Part shown: positions 9,295-18,184 of the stretch, one piece after another
How positions within the stretch are numbered: position 1 is the first letter of the stretch
Layout of the letters: each line of letters opens with the position of its first letter
Origin: CAYXDO01 sp964463485
GTDB taxonomy: Bacteria; Myxococcota; Kuafuiibacteriia; Kuafuiibacteriales; Kuafuiibacteriaceae
Length of the DNA: 64,000 nucleotides
NCBI GenBank assembly: GCA_964463485.1
Contig: CAYXDO010000045.1
Location: forward strand, 5,724-69,723
Direction: 5' to 3'
The notes under the pieces: model-generated
What the model saw: only the letters and a program-made list of their open reading frames with translations
Databases searched by the model: none
Told to the model about the DNA's origin: nothing
Position numbers and translations under genes: made by a program

Positions 9295-10631
9295 CCGTCG
9301 AACGAGCCCCCGATCGCTCTCGGCCCCGGGCCCTCGTGGTCGACGACGACGCGGGGGTCCGTTTCACCCTCGTAGAAATTCTCGGCGAGCTCGAGATCGA
9401 GGCCGTCGAGGCGATCGACGGCGCTTCTGCTCTCGCCCTGCTCGAACGAGAGCCCGTCGACCTCGTCATCACGGACCTCCGAATGCCAAAGGTCGACGGC
9501 ATGGAGCTCCTCCGCAGGCTGATGGCCAAAGACTCGAGGGCCAAGGTCTTGATGATGACCGCGCACGGCTCGGAATCCCATGCGGTCCAGGCCATGAAGC
9601 TCGGAGCGTTCGACTACCTGACCAAACCCTTCGAGCTGGACGAGCTCTCCGGGGTGATTCGACGAGCCACTGAGTCGGTTCGACTCGACCTCGAGAATCG
9701 CCGCTTGAAGGCGGAGCTCACCTTGGCCCGTCACATGGTCTTCAGATCCGAAGCCATGCGGAGAGTGGCCGAGCTCGTCCAGCGAGTGGCTCCACGGGAC
9801 GTGACCGTGCTGATCTCCGGAGAGAGCGGGACCGGCAAGGAGCTCGTCGCCGAAGCCATCGTCGCCGCCTCCAAACGAGCCCACGGACCGTTCGTGCGCT
9901 TCAACTGCGCGGCCCTCCCGGTCGACCTCGCTGAGTCGGAGCTGTTCGGTCACACCGACGGCGCCTTCACCGGCGCGGTCCGCACGCGCGCCGGCGTCTT
10001 TCGGGAGGCTCACGGCGGTACGCTCTTTCTCGACGAGGTCGCGGAGCTCGATCCGCTGGTGCAGAGCAAGCTGTTGCGGGTGCTTCAGGAGGGTGAAGTC
10101 AAACCCATCGGCTCCGATCGCAGTACCAAAGTCGACGTACGAATCCTCGCGGCAACTCATCGAGACTTGGCAACTCAGGTGCGCGCCGGGACGTTCCGGG
10201 AAGATTTGTTTTACCGGCTCGACGTGGTCCGTCTCGACGTCCCGCCGCTCCGACAGCGGCCGGAAGACCTGGACCCACTCATCGATCACTTCACCCGAAA
10301 ATACGCGGAGAGATTTGGTGTGCCCAAGGTCCGTATCGAGACCGAAGCGCGGGCCCACCTGCGCGCCCAGCCCTTTCGCGGAAACGTCCGAGAGCTCGAG
10401 CACGCGGTGGAGCGGCTGGTCGCGATGAGTGACGGAGAGGTCGTCGCCTTCGAGCGCACCGACCGGCCGCCCGCTGGCCTGAAGGACCGGGTCGACGCGT
10501 TCGAGAAGAGCGTGGTGGTCGAAGCATTGGCCGCTGCGGGCGGGAATCGGTCCGAAGCGGCGAGGCGACTTCAAATCGGCCGAGTCACCCTGCTCGACAA
10601 GCTCAAGAAGCACGGCCTGGCGAGCGAGTGA
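9291..10631 (+). CDS. NtrC-family sigma54-dependent response regulator
   Basis: The 446-aa protein has a receiver domain (DDD at 18-20, phosphoacceptor D62 in ITDLRMPK, and a KPFE lysine), an AAA+ sigma54-interaction domain with Walker A GESGTGKE, the GAFTGA loop, Walker B LFLDEVAEL and the arginine-finger region, and a C-terminal Fis-type helix-turn-helix (NRSEAARRLQIGR). It should activate sigma54 promoters after phosphorylation. Its ATG lies inside the upstream stop (ATGA). The nearby histidine kinases at 4022-7302 are plausible cognate partners, but on the opposite strand. Confidence 0.96.
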   Translation: MTVERAPDRSRPRALVVDDDAGVRFTLVEILGELEIEAVEAIDGASALALLEREPVDLVITDLRMPKVDGMELLRRLMAKDSRAKVLMMTAHGSESHAVQAMKLGAFDYLTKPFELDELSGVIRRATESVRLDLENRRLKAELTLARHMVFRSEAMRRVAELVQRVAPRDVTVLISGESGTGKELVAEAIVAASKRAHGPFVRFNCAALPVDLAESELFGHTDGAFTGAVRTRAGVFREAHGGTLFLDEVAELDPLVQSKLLRVLQEGEVKPIGSDRSTKVDVRILAATHRDLATQVRAGTFREDLFYRLDVVRLDVPPLRQRPEDLDPLIDHFTRKYAERFGVPKVRIETEARAHLRAQPFRGNVRELEHAVERLVAMSDGEVVAFERTDRPPAGLKDRVDAFEKSVVVEALAAAGGNRSEAARRLQIGRVTLLDKLKKHGLASE

Positions 10632-10680
10632 ATGCCGTCGTGCCCTGCCCGTGCCCGTGCCCGATCCTGCCCAGGGGCTG

Positions 10681-11388
10681 CTAGGGGGCGATGACGAACG
10701 CGACCGTGCCCATTGCGTTCCAGTCGTGCTCATCGGTGGCGGACACGTTGACACCGAGCCAGAGGTTCTCGGTGGGCGTCGTTCCCAGCGCCAGCCGTAC
10801 GCCCGGGTTCGAGGCCGCCTCGTTTTGCGGCGCCGGAGGTGAGACTCCCAAAGTAACCCGCAGGCGCTCGCTCGAGTGACCCAAACCCAGCTCTAGCGGA
10901 GTCACCGCGTGACTCAGCGGTCCTTCGAGGAGGCTCGCGTAGCCAAACAAAACCTCCGCCTTACCCAAGTAGACTTGGCCGGACGCAAATGGAGACGCTC
11001 CCGATTCGTCGAAGGCGAGGGCCGGACCCAGCTCGAAACCCACGTACTGTGAGTGATAGCCGGCCCGCGCGGCTACGTCTCCGATCCAACTCGTGCGACC
11101 GAGCTCGGGTGCTGGGCTGAAGTTGGCCGAGCGCGTGCGGCTCGCCGTGGCGCTCGCCTCGGCCGCCGCAACGAGACCTCCTTCGAGCCGGTGGCGCACC
11201 CCCAGGTGGGCGCCGACCTCAGCGGAGTCGTAATAGCTCGTCGTCGCGCAGCCGATGGTCTGTCGATGCTGGCCGCCCCCGAACCCTCCCGTAACCTCCG
11301 TGCCGATCGCGGCCGGCCCTGCCCCGCATACGAGCGGTAAGAAGCAGAGCGTGCCGATCGCTCCTCGCGCGACTGTCGTGATTCTCAT
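10681..11388 (-). CDS. Exported protein of unknown function, possibly outer-membrane beta-barrel
   Basis: With the ATG at 11388 the product is 235 aa, with a signal-peptide-like start (MRITTVARGAIGTLCFLPL). The rest is rich in Gly and in alternating hydrophobic/polar stretches (for example LRVTLGVS, VRLALGTT, LWLGVNVS), as seen in outer-membrane barrels. A longer frame from 11436 is open, but the internal ATG gives a better signal peptide. No family recognised. The gene is convergent with the NtrC regulator (48-bp gap). Confidence 0.65.
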   Translation of the reverse strand: MRITTVARGAIGTLCFLPLVCGAGPAAIGTEVTGGFGGGQHRQTIGCATTSYYDSAEVGAHLGVRHRLEGGLVAAAEASATASRTRSANFSPAPELGRTSWIGDVAARAGYHSQYVGFELGPALAFDESGASPFASGQVYLGKAEVLFGYASLLEGPLSHAVTPLELGLGHSSERLRVTLGVSPPAPQNEAASNPGVRLALGTTPTENLWLGVNVSATDEHDWNAMGTVAFVIAP

Positions 11389-11679
11389 TCTGACCTGCGC
11401 GTCGGAAGCAATTCGGAGGCCACCGAACATGGCCACCGCTCATGCCTCCAAACTGCGCGATCCGGTGCGTAAATCAGGTGGCAGTGCGAACTCCGCGCAC
11501 CGAGCTCCACGAACCGAGCTCCGCGAGCCGCCGGTGCTTGGGCGACCCGGCAGTGCTCGATGCTCTACCCGACAGTTCCCGGGTGGCGTGCGACTCGGCC
11601 TGCGCTTTCCGACACTTCCGACGCTGGCACGGCGTTCGCAAAAGCAGCACTCGTCCCGCAACGAAGAAGGAGTAGAAAA
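11389..11679. other. Divergent intergenic region, no gene seen
   Basis: This 291-bp gap separates the start codons of the exported protein (minus) and the small gene at 11680 (plus). It contains an imperfect repeat of CCGAGCTCC-type words around 11500-11530 and no convincing ORF with a ribosome binding site. It must carry promoters for both sides, but I could not pick a clear one. Confidence 0.5.
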
Positions 11680-12048
11680 ATGAACGTCCAAGACTCGCGC
11701 CTCTCACCCCTCAAGAACGCCCTCGCCCAAGCCACTTCAGCCGACTCCGAAGGCGGAGCTACCGTCACGCCGAACGAGCTCAAGCAACTCAAGGCCAAAG
11801 CCGCCAGCGGCCACGCCATCGCGGAAGCCGACATCAATCGACTCATGGAAGAAGTCACTCGCGATGGCGGACCCGCCAAGGACGAGTCACTCCGCGCCCT
11901 TCAGGAGATGAAGACCTCAGCCAACCAGGGAGGCCAGGCCTACTCGGACGCGCTCTCGACTACCCTCCAAGTCATCGACACGGTCAACCCGGCCGCGTGG
12001 GGACGATGGCTGCTCGGCGGGTCCAAGCCTGGCTGCGGACTCTGGTAG
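11680..12048 (+). CDS. Small protein of unknown function (122 aa)
   Basis: The ATG at 11680 follows a clear ribosome binding site (GAAGGAG, 11666-11672), although the frame is open further upstream. The 122-aa product is mostly helical and charged, has no signal peptide, and ends in a Gly/Trp/Cys-rich tail (WGRWLLGGSKPGCGLW). I do not recognise the family. The next gene starts 45 bp downstream with its own good ribosome binding site, so the pair is probably one operon. The distinctive C-terminus could be an interaction motif or a modified peptide; this is speculative. Confidence 0.75.
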   Translation: MNVQDSRLSPLKNALAQATSADSEGGATVTPNELKQLKAKAASGHAIAEADINRLMEEVTRDGGPAKDESLRALQEMKTSANQGGQAYSDALSTTLQVIDTVNPAAWGRWLLGGSKPGCGLW

Positions 12049-12092
12049 CCCAAACCGACCCCGAGAAATTTCGACCGAGTTGGAGGATCGCC

Positions 12093-12503
12093 ATGCAACC
12101 CAAGACGTCCAAGACCCTGCCCGTCGTCGCCCAAATCTTGAACGACCTGACGATCGTCCACGGAAAATGCGTGCTGCCCAAAGAGCGGATGGTGCACTGG
12201 GCCAAGACCCTGCGGCGTGACTTCGGCGGCGCCGAGCACCGAACCGTCTATCTCCAACTGGGAGGTTGGGCGCTCGACCTGGCGACCAAGAAAGCGCCCG
12301 CGGCTCTCTCCTTGGCGACGCTCGCGAGCCTGTCGGCCGAAGTGAAGCAAAAACTCTTCTCGGACGGCAAGAAAGAAACTCAGACCAACAAGCTCTTGGG
12401 TGGCCAGCCTCGGTTCGCTCCGCGCCCAGAAAAGGCCAGTCAGCAAACGGCCGGCGCCCCGACGCTCAAGGCCTTTCAGATGAGCGGGCTGCGATTTGCC
12501 TGA
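12093..12503 (+). CDS. Small protein of unknown function (136 aa)
   Basis: The ATG at 12093 is preceded by TGGAGGA (12081-12087). The 136-aa basic product has a helical N-terminal half containing one Cys (HGKCVLPKERMVHWAKTL) and a Lys/Gln/Pro-rich, probably disordered C-terminus that ends GLRFA. No family recognised. It follows the 122-aa gene closely. Its stop codon falls at the left end of a dispersed repeat, so the repeat inserted right at or grew from the 3' end of the gene. Confidence 0.72.
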   Translation: MQPKTSKTLPVVAQILNDLTIVHGKCVLPKERMVHWAKTLRRDFGGAEHRTVYLQLGGWALDLATKKAPAALSLATLASLSAEVKQKLFSDGKKETQTNKLLGGQPRFAPRPEKASQQTAGAPTLKAFQMSGLRFA

Positions 12504-12625
12504 GTCTGGGTCGCAAACCTGTGAATTTTGGGATCGGCGGAAAAACCACAGAGAGCACGGAGCCGAAGCCCACAAAGCACACAGATGACGAAATGAGAGT
12601 TCCTTCGTGCCCTCTGTGGTTTCAG
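12501..12625. repeat. Dispersed intergenic repeat with CCACAGAG/CTCTGTGG inverted ends (copy 1)
   Basis: AAAAACCACAGAGAGCAC (from 12541) opens a region that ends with GCCCTCTGTGGTTT (about 12610-12623). The AACCACAGAG and CTCTGTGGTT arms are inverted repeats about 60 bp apart. A very similar sequence occurs at 32459-32630, including the words before the AAAAACC run (TGGGTC..GCAAA..GTGA). Both copies lie 3' of genes. Sequences of this CCACAGAG style are common intergenic repeats in several large bacterial genomes (general knowledge). Confidence 0.8.
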
Positions 12626-12704
12626 CATGTCACGAACCTCTGCGGACCTGTACTCCGAGCCTCCGCGGACCTCGGTGGTCTGTGAACCCGGAGGCTGTTG
12701 GACC

Positions 12705-15700
12705 TCAGCGACGGCGGCGGACGAGCATCCCCAGCAACAAAATCACGAGGCCCGGCAAGGATGCCTCGGGAGCGCGCACGCAGCGACACCCTCCGCCGAA
12801 CGCGACCACGTCGTCTTTGAACCCATCGCCGTTGACGTCCACGTCACAGACGTCCCCAACCGAATCACCATCGAGGTCGGCTTGTTCCGAGTTGGCTTCG
12901 TTCGGGCAATTGTCCGAGCTGTCGGGCACGCCGTCTCCGTCCAAGTCGGACGGAGGCACGTCGTCGGCCGGGTTGTTCGGATCACGCTCGCCTGGGTCGA
13001 TTCGGCCGTTGTGGTCGACGTCCTCGACCCCGTCGGGCACGGTGCCGTCGTCGGTGTCCGGGTCGGTCGGATTCGTGTGCGTATTTGGGTCTGCGTCCGC
13101 AACGAAACCCGGGCCGGTGCCTGAGTAGGCCACGCCCGAATCGCTGGTGCCTCCAGGTACTCCGGGAGCGCTGGTCTCGACGCCGTCGACGATCCCATCT
13201 CCATCGGTGTCCGAGTTGCGAGGGTTGGTCGTGACACCATCGGTGCCCGGGCCGATCTCCTCGCCGTCTGCGATTCCATCGTCGTCGGTGTCGGCATCCT
13301 TCGGGTCCGTATCGATCGTTGGATCGAAAGCCACGGGATCACCACCCGCCAGCTCGGGGCCGTCCTGCACGCCATCTCCGTCGGTGTCCGGATCCCGCGG
13401 GTCGGTACCGAGGGTCGTCTCGTCATCGTCGTCCAACCCATCGCCGTCGGTGTCTGCGTTCGGAGCCTCCGGGTCGAGATAGTTCGGAATGTTGTCTCCG
13501 TCTGAATCGCCCGTCCCGTCGGTGATGTCGGGGATCGTGTCCGCATCGGAGTCGGTGTCCAGATAGTTGGGGCTCGCGTCGTTGTCCACGTTGGCGCCGT
13601 GGGTCGTTCCGTCGCTGACTTCGACCGCCGTGGGGATGGTGTCGTTGTCGTCGTCCGGATCTCGCCAGTCCTTGGTCGGATCGTTGTCCGAGTTGTTGAC
13701 GCTGCCTTCGGTCGCATCCGGAACCGTATCGTCGTCCGAGTCGGAATCCCACGCGTCGATCTCACCCGTCCCGTCGGTATTGACCGCGGTTCCCCCGTCG
13801 GTCTCGATGTAGTCGTTGATGCTGTCCCCATCCGAGTCTGGGTTGTTCGGATTGGTACCGATGCTCGCCTCCACGGTGTCGAGCAACCCATCGCCGTCGG
13901 AGTCACCTGGCGTCAGATCAGGGTCGAGGTAGTTGGGTACGCCGTCATTGTCGCCGTCACCCGTGCCCTCGGTCTGATCGGGGAGAGTATCGGCGTCGGA
14001 GTCGGTATCGAGGTAGTTGGGGTTCGTATCGCCATCGACGTTGGGTCCATGAACGGTGCCGTCGGCGACTTCGGTGGCGGTCGGAATCGAGTCGTTGTCG
14101 TCGTCCGGATCCCGCCAATTGGGGCTGTCGGTGCCATCGGTATTGATCGTGCCGCCCTCGGTTGCGTCGGGCACGGTGTCGTCGTCCGAGTCGGTGTCGC
14201 GCGCATCGATGGGTCCGTTTCCGTCGGTGTTGATCGCGGTCCCGCCGTTGGTCTCGACATAGTCGTTGATGCCATCACCGTCCGAGTCGGGGTTGTCGAA
14301 GAACGTCCCGATGGTGGTCTCGTTGGTGTTGGTCAACCCGTCGCCGTCGAGGTCTCCATTTGGATCGAGCTCGACGGGGTCGAGGTAGTTCGGGATCCCG
14401 TCGCCGTCGAGGTCCCCTCGAAGCTCCACGGCGTCGAGCTTTCCGTCACCGTCCGAGTCGGTATCGACGCGATTTCTTCGGCCATTGGTATTGACGTCGT
14501 GGCCGTAGGTCACGCCATCGAGCTCTTCAGTGGCCGTGGGAATCGTGTCTTGGTCGTCATCGGTGTCGCGGAAATCCGGGGACCCGTCCGCGTCGGTCTG
14601 GACGTTGCCTTCGAGCGCGTCGAGGACCGTGTCGTCGTCGGAATCGGTATCGAGTGCGTCGATTTGTCCGTTGCCGTCGGTGTTGACTCGGGTGCCTCCG
14701 TTCGACTCCACGAAGTCATCGATGGTGTCCGTATCGGTGTCCGGGTTGTTGGGATTCGTGCCGAGCTCACAGCGCTCCACGTGATCCGGTACTCGGTCGC
14801 CGTCGCTGTCACCGAGGGGTCGGACGATGATTTGAAACTCGGACGAGACGGCGCGCTCGACCCATACGAAGGTGTCGAGGAAGGAGTCGTTGCCTTTGCT
14901 GGTGGCTTGAAAGTTCCCCCAGGCGCGGGCGTTGGCGTTCGCGGTGGTGGCGGCGGCGTAAGCGCCCGAGCTAAGGCCGTTGGGCCCCGACGTCTCCACG
15001 CCGAATTGGTTGTTGGGCATGCGAATGTCCGTGGACTGGACCAGGTTGTCGTTCCAGAACATGTTGAGCGGGACGGAATCGAGGTTCGGTCGCACGCGGA
15101 AGAGTCGCATTCCCGGATAGATCGTCTCCACGTCGTACGCGATGAAATGAAACTCACCCGCGGAGAGTGCTACACTGCAGTCGTAGGTTCCGACCGGAAT
15201 GACAGCGCCCCCTGGGTTCGTGCCGTTCCAATCGACGCGGTTCTCACCGACCACGGCTTGTCCGACCAAGAACAAGTCTTCGGGCTCGACGAGGTTGTAG
15301 AACCCATCTCCGTTCAGGTCGCACATGATTTGGTACGTCGTGTCCACGTTGCTGTCGAAAATGAAGGTGAGCGTGCTCTGCTGGGGAACGACCTCGTTGC
15401 AGCCTAGGTAGCCCGAGGTGACTCTCGGATTGGTCACGACGGGCGTGATGGTGCTGTAGGTCGCGAGCTCCGGCGGGCTGAGATAGAGCGGATGGGCGAA
15501 GGTGACCGTGTTGCCGGCCGCGGGCACGCTGCGCCCCGCGTAAACTCCGTCGACGCCCGTCGAGTTCGAGTTGATGTGATATTCGAACCCAGCGAACCCT
15601 TCGACCCGCATCTCGATGACGGCGGTGATTCCGGGCGCACCACCGGGAACGACCGCGTAAAAGCTCCCGTTCAACGCCTCAGTATAACTCTGGGCATTGA

Positions 15701-16127
15701 ACGACCAGTCATACGAGAACACCCGTCCGAGCTTCTCGACGCCCCCGCCCACCGAAGTGTCGACGACTGCGACATCCCAAGCGAGCACGGGCGGAGCGTC
15801 CACGCCCGTCTCCAACACGAGCGCGTACGGCCCTGGTCGACCGGCCGTCGGCGTAATCACCGAGGCGTCCGGAAACAGACCCAGGAAGGCTCCGTTCGGG
15901 TCGTAAACGTAAACCGAAGCCGCGACCAACCCACCAACCTGGTTCACCGCGTAGCCGGTCCACGTGATCACCTCGACGGTGGGATCGACGACATCGGCGA
16001 AGATCACCGTGTCCGTCGCGAGCCGCTGCTCGCCGCCGAGACCCTCGGCGCAAACCGGCGTGGCCCGTAGGCCCGTCCACAGACCCAGGGAGACGAGCGC
16101 GATGCTCTTGGCGGCCTTCGTGATCAT
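12705..16127 (-). CDS. Large surface protein with thrombospondin type 3 repeats and MYXO-CTERM-like tail
   Basis: With the ATG at 16127 the product is 1140 aa; the frame has an upstream ATG at 16157 that would run into the previous gene. It has a signal peptide (SIALVSLGLWTGL), a beta-rich N-terminal half of about 450 residues, then a long Asp-rich array of Ca2+-binding TSP3-type repeats. Three consecutive superrepeats of about 150 residues share anchor words such as DTDSDDDTV, DPDDDNDSIPTA and PNYLDTDSDADT. The end, GGGCRCVRAPE followed by a hydrophobic helix and RRRR, fits the MYXO-CTERM sorting tail of myxobacterial surface proteins. It lies 10 bp after the OmpA-type gene, so the two form one operon. 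Confidence 0.88.
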   Translation of the reverse strand: MITKAAKSIALVSLGLWTGLRATPVCAEGLGGEQRLATDTVIFADVVDPTVEVITWTGYAVNQVGGLVAASVYVYDPNGAFLGLFPDASVITPTAGRPGPYALVLETGVDAPPVLAWDVAVVDTSVGGGVEKLGRVFSYDWSFNAQSYTEALNGSFYAVVPGGAPGITAVIEMRVEGFAGFEYHINSNSTGVDGVYAGRSVPAAGNTVTFAHPLYLSPPELATYSTITPVVTNPRVTSGYLGCNEVVPQQSTLTFIFDSNVDTTYQIMCDLNGDGFYNLVEPEDLFLVGQAVVGENRVDWNGTNPGGAVIPVGTYDCSVALSAGEFHFIAYDVETIYPGMRLFRVRPNLDSVPLNMFWNDNLVQSTDIRMPNNQFGVETSGPNGLSSGAYAAATTANANARAWGNFQATSKGNDSFLDTFVWVERAVSSEFQIIVRPLGDSDGDRVPDHVERCELGTNPNNPDTDTDTIDDFVESNGGTRVNTDGNGQIDALDTDSDDDTVLDALEGNVQTDADGSPDFRDTDDDQDTIPTATEELDGVTYGHDVNTNGRRNRVDTDSDGDGKLDAVELRGDLDGDGIPNYLDPVELDPNGDLDGDGLTNTNETTIGTFFDNPDSDGDGINDYVETNGGTAINTDGNGPIDARDTDSDDDTVPDATEGGTINTDGTDSPNWRDPDDDNDSIPTATEVADGTVHGPNVDGDTNPNYLDTDSDADTLPDQTEGTGDGDNDGVPNYLDPDLTPGDSDGDGLLDTVEASIGTNPNNPDSDGDSINDYIETDGGTAVNTDGTGEIDAWDSDSDDDTVPDATEGSVNNSDNDPTKDWRDPDDDNDTIPTAVEVSDGTTHGANVDNDASPNYLDTDSDADTIPDITDGTGDSDGDNIPNYLDPEAPNADTDGDGLDDDDETTLGTDPRDPDTDGDGVQDGPELAGGDPVAFDPTIDTDPKDADTDDDGIADGEEIGPGTDGVTTNPRNSDTDGDGIVDGVETSAPGVPGGTSDSGVAYSGTGPGFVADADPNTHTNPTDPDTDDGTVPDGVEDVDHNGRIDPGERDPNNPADDVPPSDLDGDGVPDSSDNCPNEANSEQADLDGDSVGDVCDVDVNGDGFKDDVVAFGGGCRCVRAPEASLPGLVILLLGMLVRRRR

Positions 16128-16137
16128 GTTCTCGTTC

Positions 16138-18078
16138 TTACTCGTTCGAGCCCGCATCGGGCACCTCCAAAACGCGACCCGTCGATTGGACCGCTCGCTG
16201 CTCTTGGATCCGGAACTCCACTCGCCGGTTCTTGGCTCGGCCGGCCGCCGACTTGTTGTTGGCGATCGGCTTGGTCTCGCCGTAACCCGCCGACTTCAGC
16301 CGGGGCGACTCGACCCCGCCCTTCTTGACCAGATAATCACGAACTGACTTGGCCCGACGCTCGGAGAGCTCGAGGTTGTAGTCGTCTGGCCCCTCCCAGT
16401 CGGTGTGACCTTCGACTTCGACCAACGCAATCTCCGGATGGGCCCGAAGCACCGCAGCCACGTTGTCCAAGAGCTTGAACGACTTCGACAGGATCTTGTC
16501 GCTGTCGGTCTGGAAGAAGACCTTGTCGAGGATCTCGAGCCTCTCGGAGCTGATGATCACGAGCTGCTTCTCCTTGCAACCGCGGTTCTTCGGCGAACCC
16601 GGCTCGTCAGGACAGTTGTCCAAGCGGTCCACGACCGTGTCTCCGTCGCGGTCCTCGTCCGGACAGCCCTTGTTTTCGATCGGCCCTGGGTCGAAGGGAC
16701 AGCCGTCATCCGGATCGAGCGTCTTGTCCTGGTCGTTGTCGGGGTCCGGGCACCCGTCCTCGTCCTGGAATTGGTCGAAGTCCTCGGGATCGTCCGGGCA
16801 CTTGTCCACGCTGTCCAACAAACCATCGCCGTCGCGGTCCTTCTGAGGACAGCCTTTGTTCTCCTTGGGCCCTGGTTCGAGCGGACACTCGTCGTCGACA
16901 TCGAGGACCTTGTCTTTATCGTTATCCGGATCCGGCACGCCGTCCTCGTCCTCGAAGGTGTCGCGATCTTCTGGATCGAGCGGCGCGCCGTCTTTGACGT
17001 CGAGGACCAGGTCTTTGTCGTTGTCGGGTTCCGGACAGCCGTCTTCGTCTTCGAATTCGTCGGGATCTTCGGGGTCGTCTGGACACTGATCGACTGAATC
17101 CACGAGGCCGTCGCCATCGCGATCCTCTTCGTGGCGCGAAAAACGAGCTCCGAAAAAGACGCGCCAGTCCGGCGTCCCGTACCCTTGCTGCATGCCGAAC
17201 CCGGCGCCGGCCATGGCGATCAGCGGGCCTACGATTTCGTAGGAAGCGCCGGTCATGAGCTCGAGGTAAGTTTGATTGTCGGCGCCCGGAAACGCACTCA
17301 CAGCGCCTGCCATCGAGAAGGTGAGATCGAGCTCGAGCGGCGGTCCTCGAACTTCCTTGAAGCGCAGACCCATGCCAAGACGCCCGAAGAGCTCGTCCTC
17401 GACCTTGAGATTCAAGGCGTCGGTCTCGTCTCGCATTTGATAGCCCGCTTCGAGGCCGGCCCGAAACAAGCCGAACGCGCGGGCGATCGCCAGACCTGGA
17501 GCGAACGAGACGCCGTTCTGCCCGAAGTAGTTGTCTGCGCTGGCGGTCGGGAACTGCAAGCTCGGAATCAACGCCAGCTCCAGGCCCTGGTCGCGCTGGC
17601 TCAAGATTCGGATCTTGGGTACCACTCGAACGGAAGCCACCCCGAAGCTCGACAACTGCTGGAGTTGCCCGACCACCGCGTCGCTGTCCTCGGGCCGCGA
17701 CTGGCTCAAGACGAGCGGAAGGTCGAGGCCGAGCTGCACCCAGTCGAACAACGCGATCGCGAACATCAAGCTCCCGCCGAGGCGATCTTGGACGAGCGAG
17801 CCCAAACGATCGCCGCTGTCCTTCGATTGCAGCGTGAGCGGGTCATTCGCATTCCCCAACCAAAGTCCCACGTCCCAGGCCAAGTGCCGCGGCACCCCGG
17901 CCCACTCGACGCCAAGGAGTCCCTCCCGATCGATCGAGAACAGGAGCCGCTCGACCGAAAAAGTCTGAGGCTCGACTGCCTGGGCCGCCGCGGCGGGAAC
18001 ACCGAGGACCGGTCCAAAAAGCAGCGCCGCAAAAAGGGCGTGCTGCACACGTGGTGTCATGGCCGCGCGGAGACACAC
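16138..18078 (-). CDS. OmpA-family outer-membrane protein with TSP3 repeats
   Basis: I choose the GTG at 18078 because a perfect GGAGGTGG lies 7 nt upstream (18086-18093); an ATG at 18060 is the alternative. The product (646 aa) has a signal peptide ending near AAAAAQA, an N-terminal beta-barrel-like part of about 280 residues, then Asp/Glu/Pro-rich TSP3 calcium-binding repeats (DRDGDGLLDSVDKCPDDPED type). The C-terminal OmpA domain has VEGHTDWEG and the Asn/Arg-rich peptidoglycan-binding helices (LSERRAKSVRDYL, NRRVEFRI). It should tie the outer membrane to peptidoglycan. The downstream TSP3 surface protein is in the same operon. Confidence 0.93.
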   Translation of the reverse strand: MCLRAAMTPRVQHALFAALLFGPVLGVPAAAAQAVEPQTFSVERLLFSIDREGLLGVEWAGVPRHLAWDVGLWLGNANDPLTLQSKDSGDRLGSLVQDRLGGSLMFAIALFDWVQLGLDLPLVLSQSRPEDSDAVVGQLQQLSSFGVASVRVVPKIRILSQRDQGLELALIPSLQFPTASADNYFGQNGVSFAPGLAIARAFGLFRAGLEAGYQMRDETDALNLKVEDELFGRLGMGLRFKEVRGPPLELDLTFSMAGAVSAFPGADNQTYLELMTGASYEIVGPLIAMAGAGFGMQQGYGTPDWRVFFGARFSRHEEDRDGDGLVDSVDQCPDDPEDPDEFEDEDGCPEPDNDKDLVLDVKDGAPLDPEDRDTFEDEDGVPDPDNDKDKVLDVDDECPLEPGPKENKGCPQKDRDGDGLLDSVDKCPDDPEDFDQFQDEDGCPDPDNDQDKTLDPDDGCPFDPGPIENKGCPDEDRDGDTVVDRLDNCPDEPGSPKNRGCKEKQLVIISSERLEILDKVFFQTDSDKILSKSFKLLDNVAAVLRAHPEIALVEVEGHTDWEGPDDYNLELSERRAKSVRDYLVKKGGVESPRLKSAGYGETKPIANNKSAAGRAKNRRVEFRIQEQRAVQSTGRVLEVPDAGSNE

Positions 18079-18184
18079 CAGGGTCCCACCTCCGGTCAAA
18101 TGCGAAGCGAGCGGCCTCGATCCCTGTCGTAAGCAAAAACACTCAGCCTCGACCTGAAGTCGACTCCGAGCGAAGCTCCCGGGC

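Noticed and set aside
13599..15407. A 602-codon open frame on the plus strand opposite the TSP3 array
   Set aside because: It is the shadow of the Asp-codon-rich TSP3 repeats (GAC/GAT read backwards as Val/Ile codons). It has no ribosome binding site, no family and a Val/Gly/Arg-biased composition.
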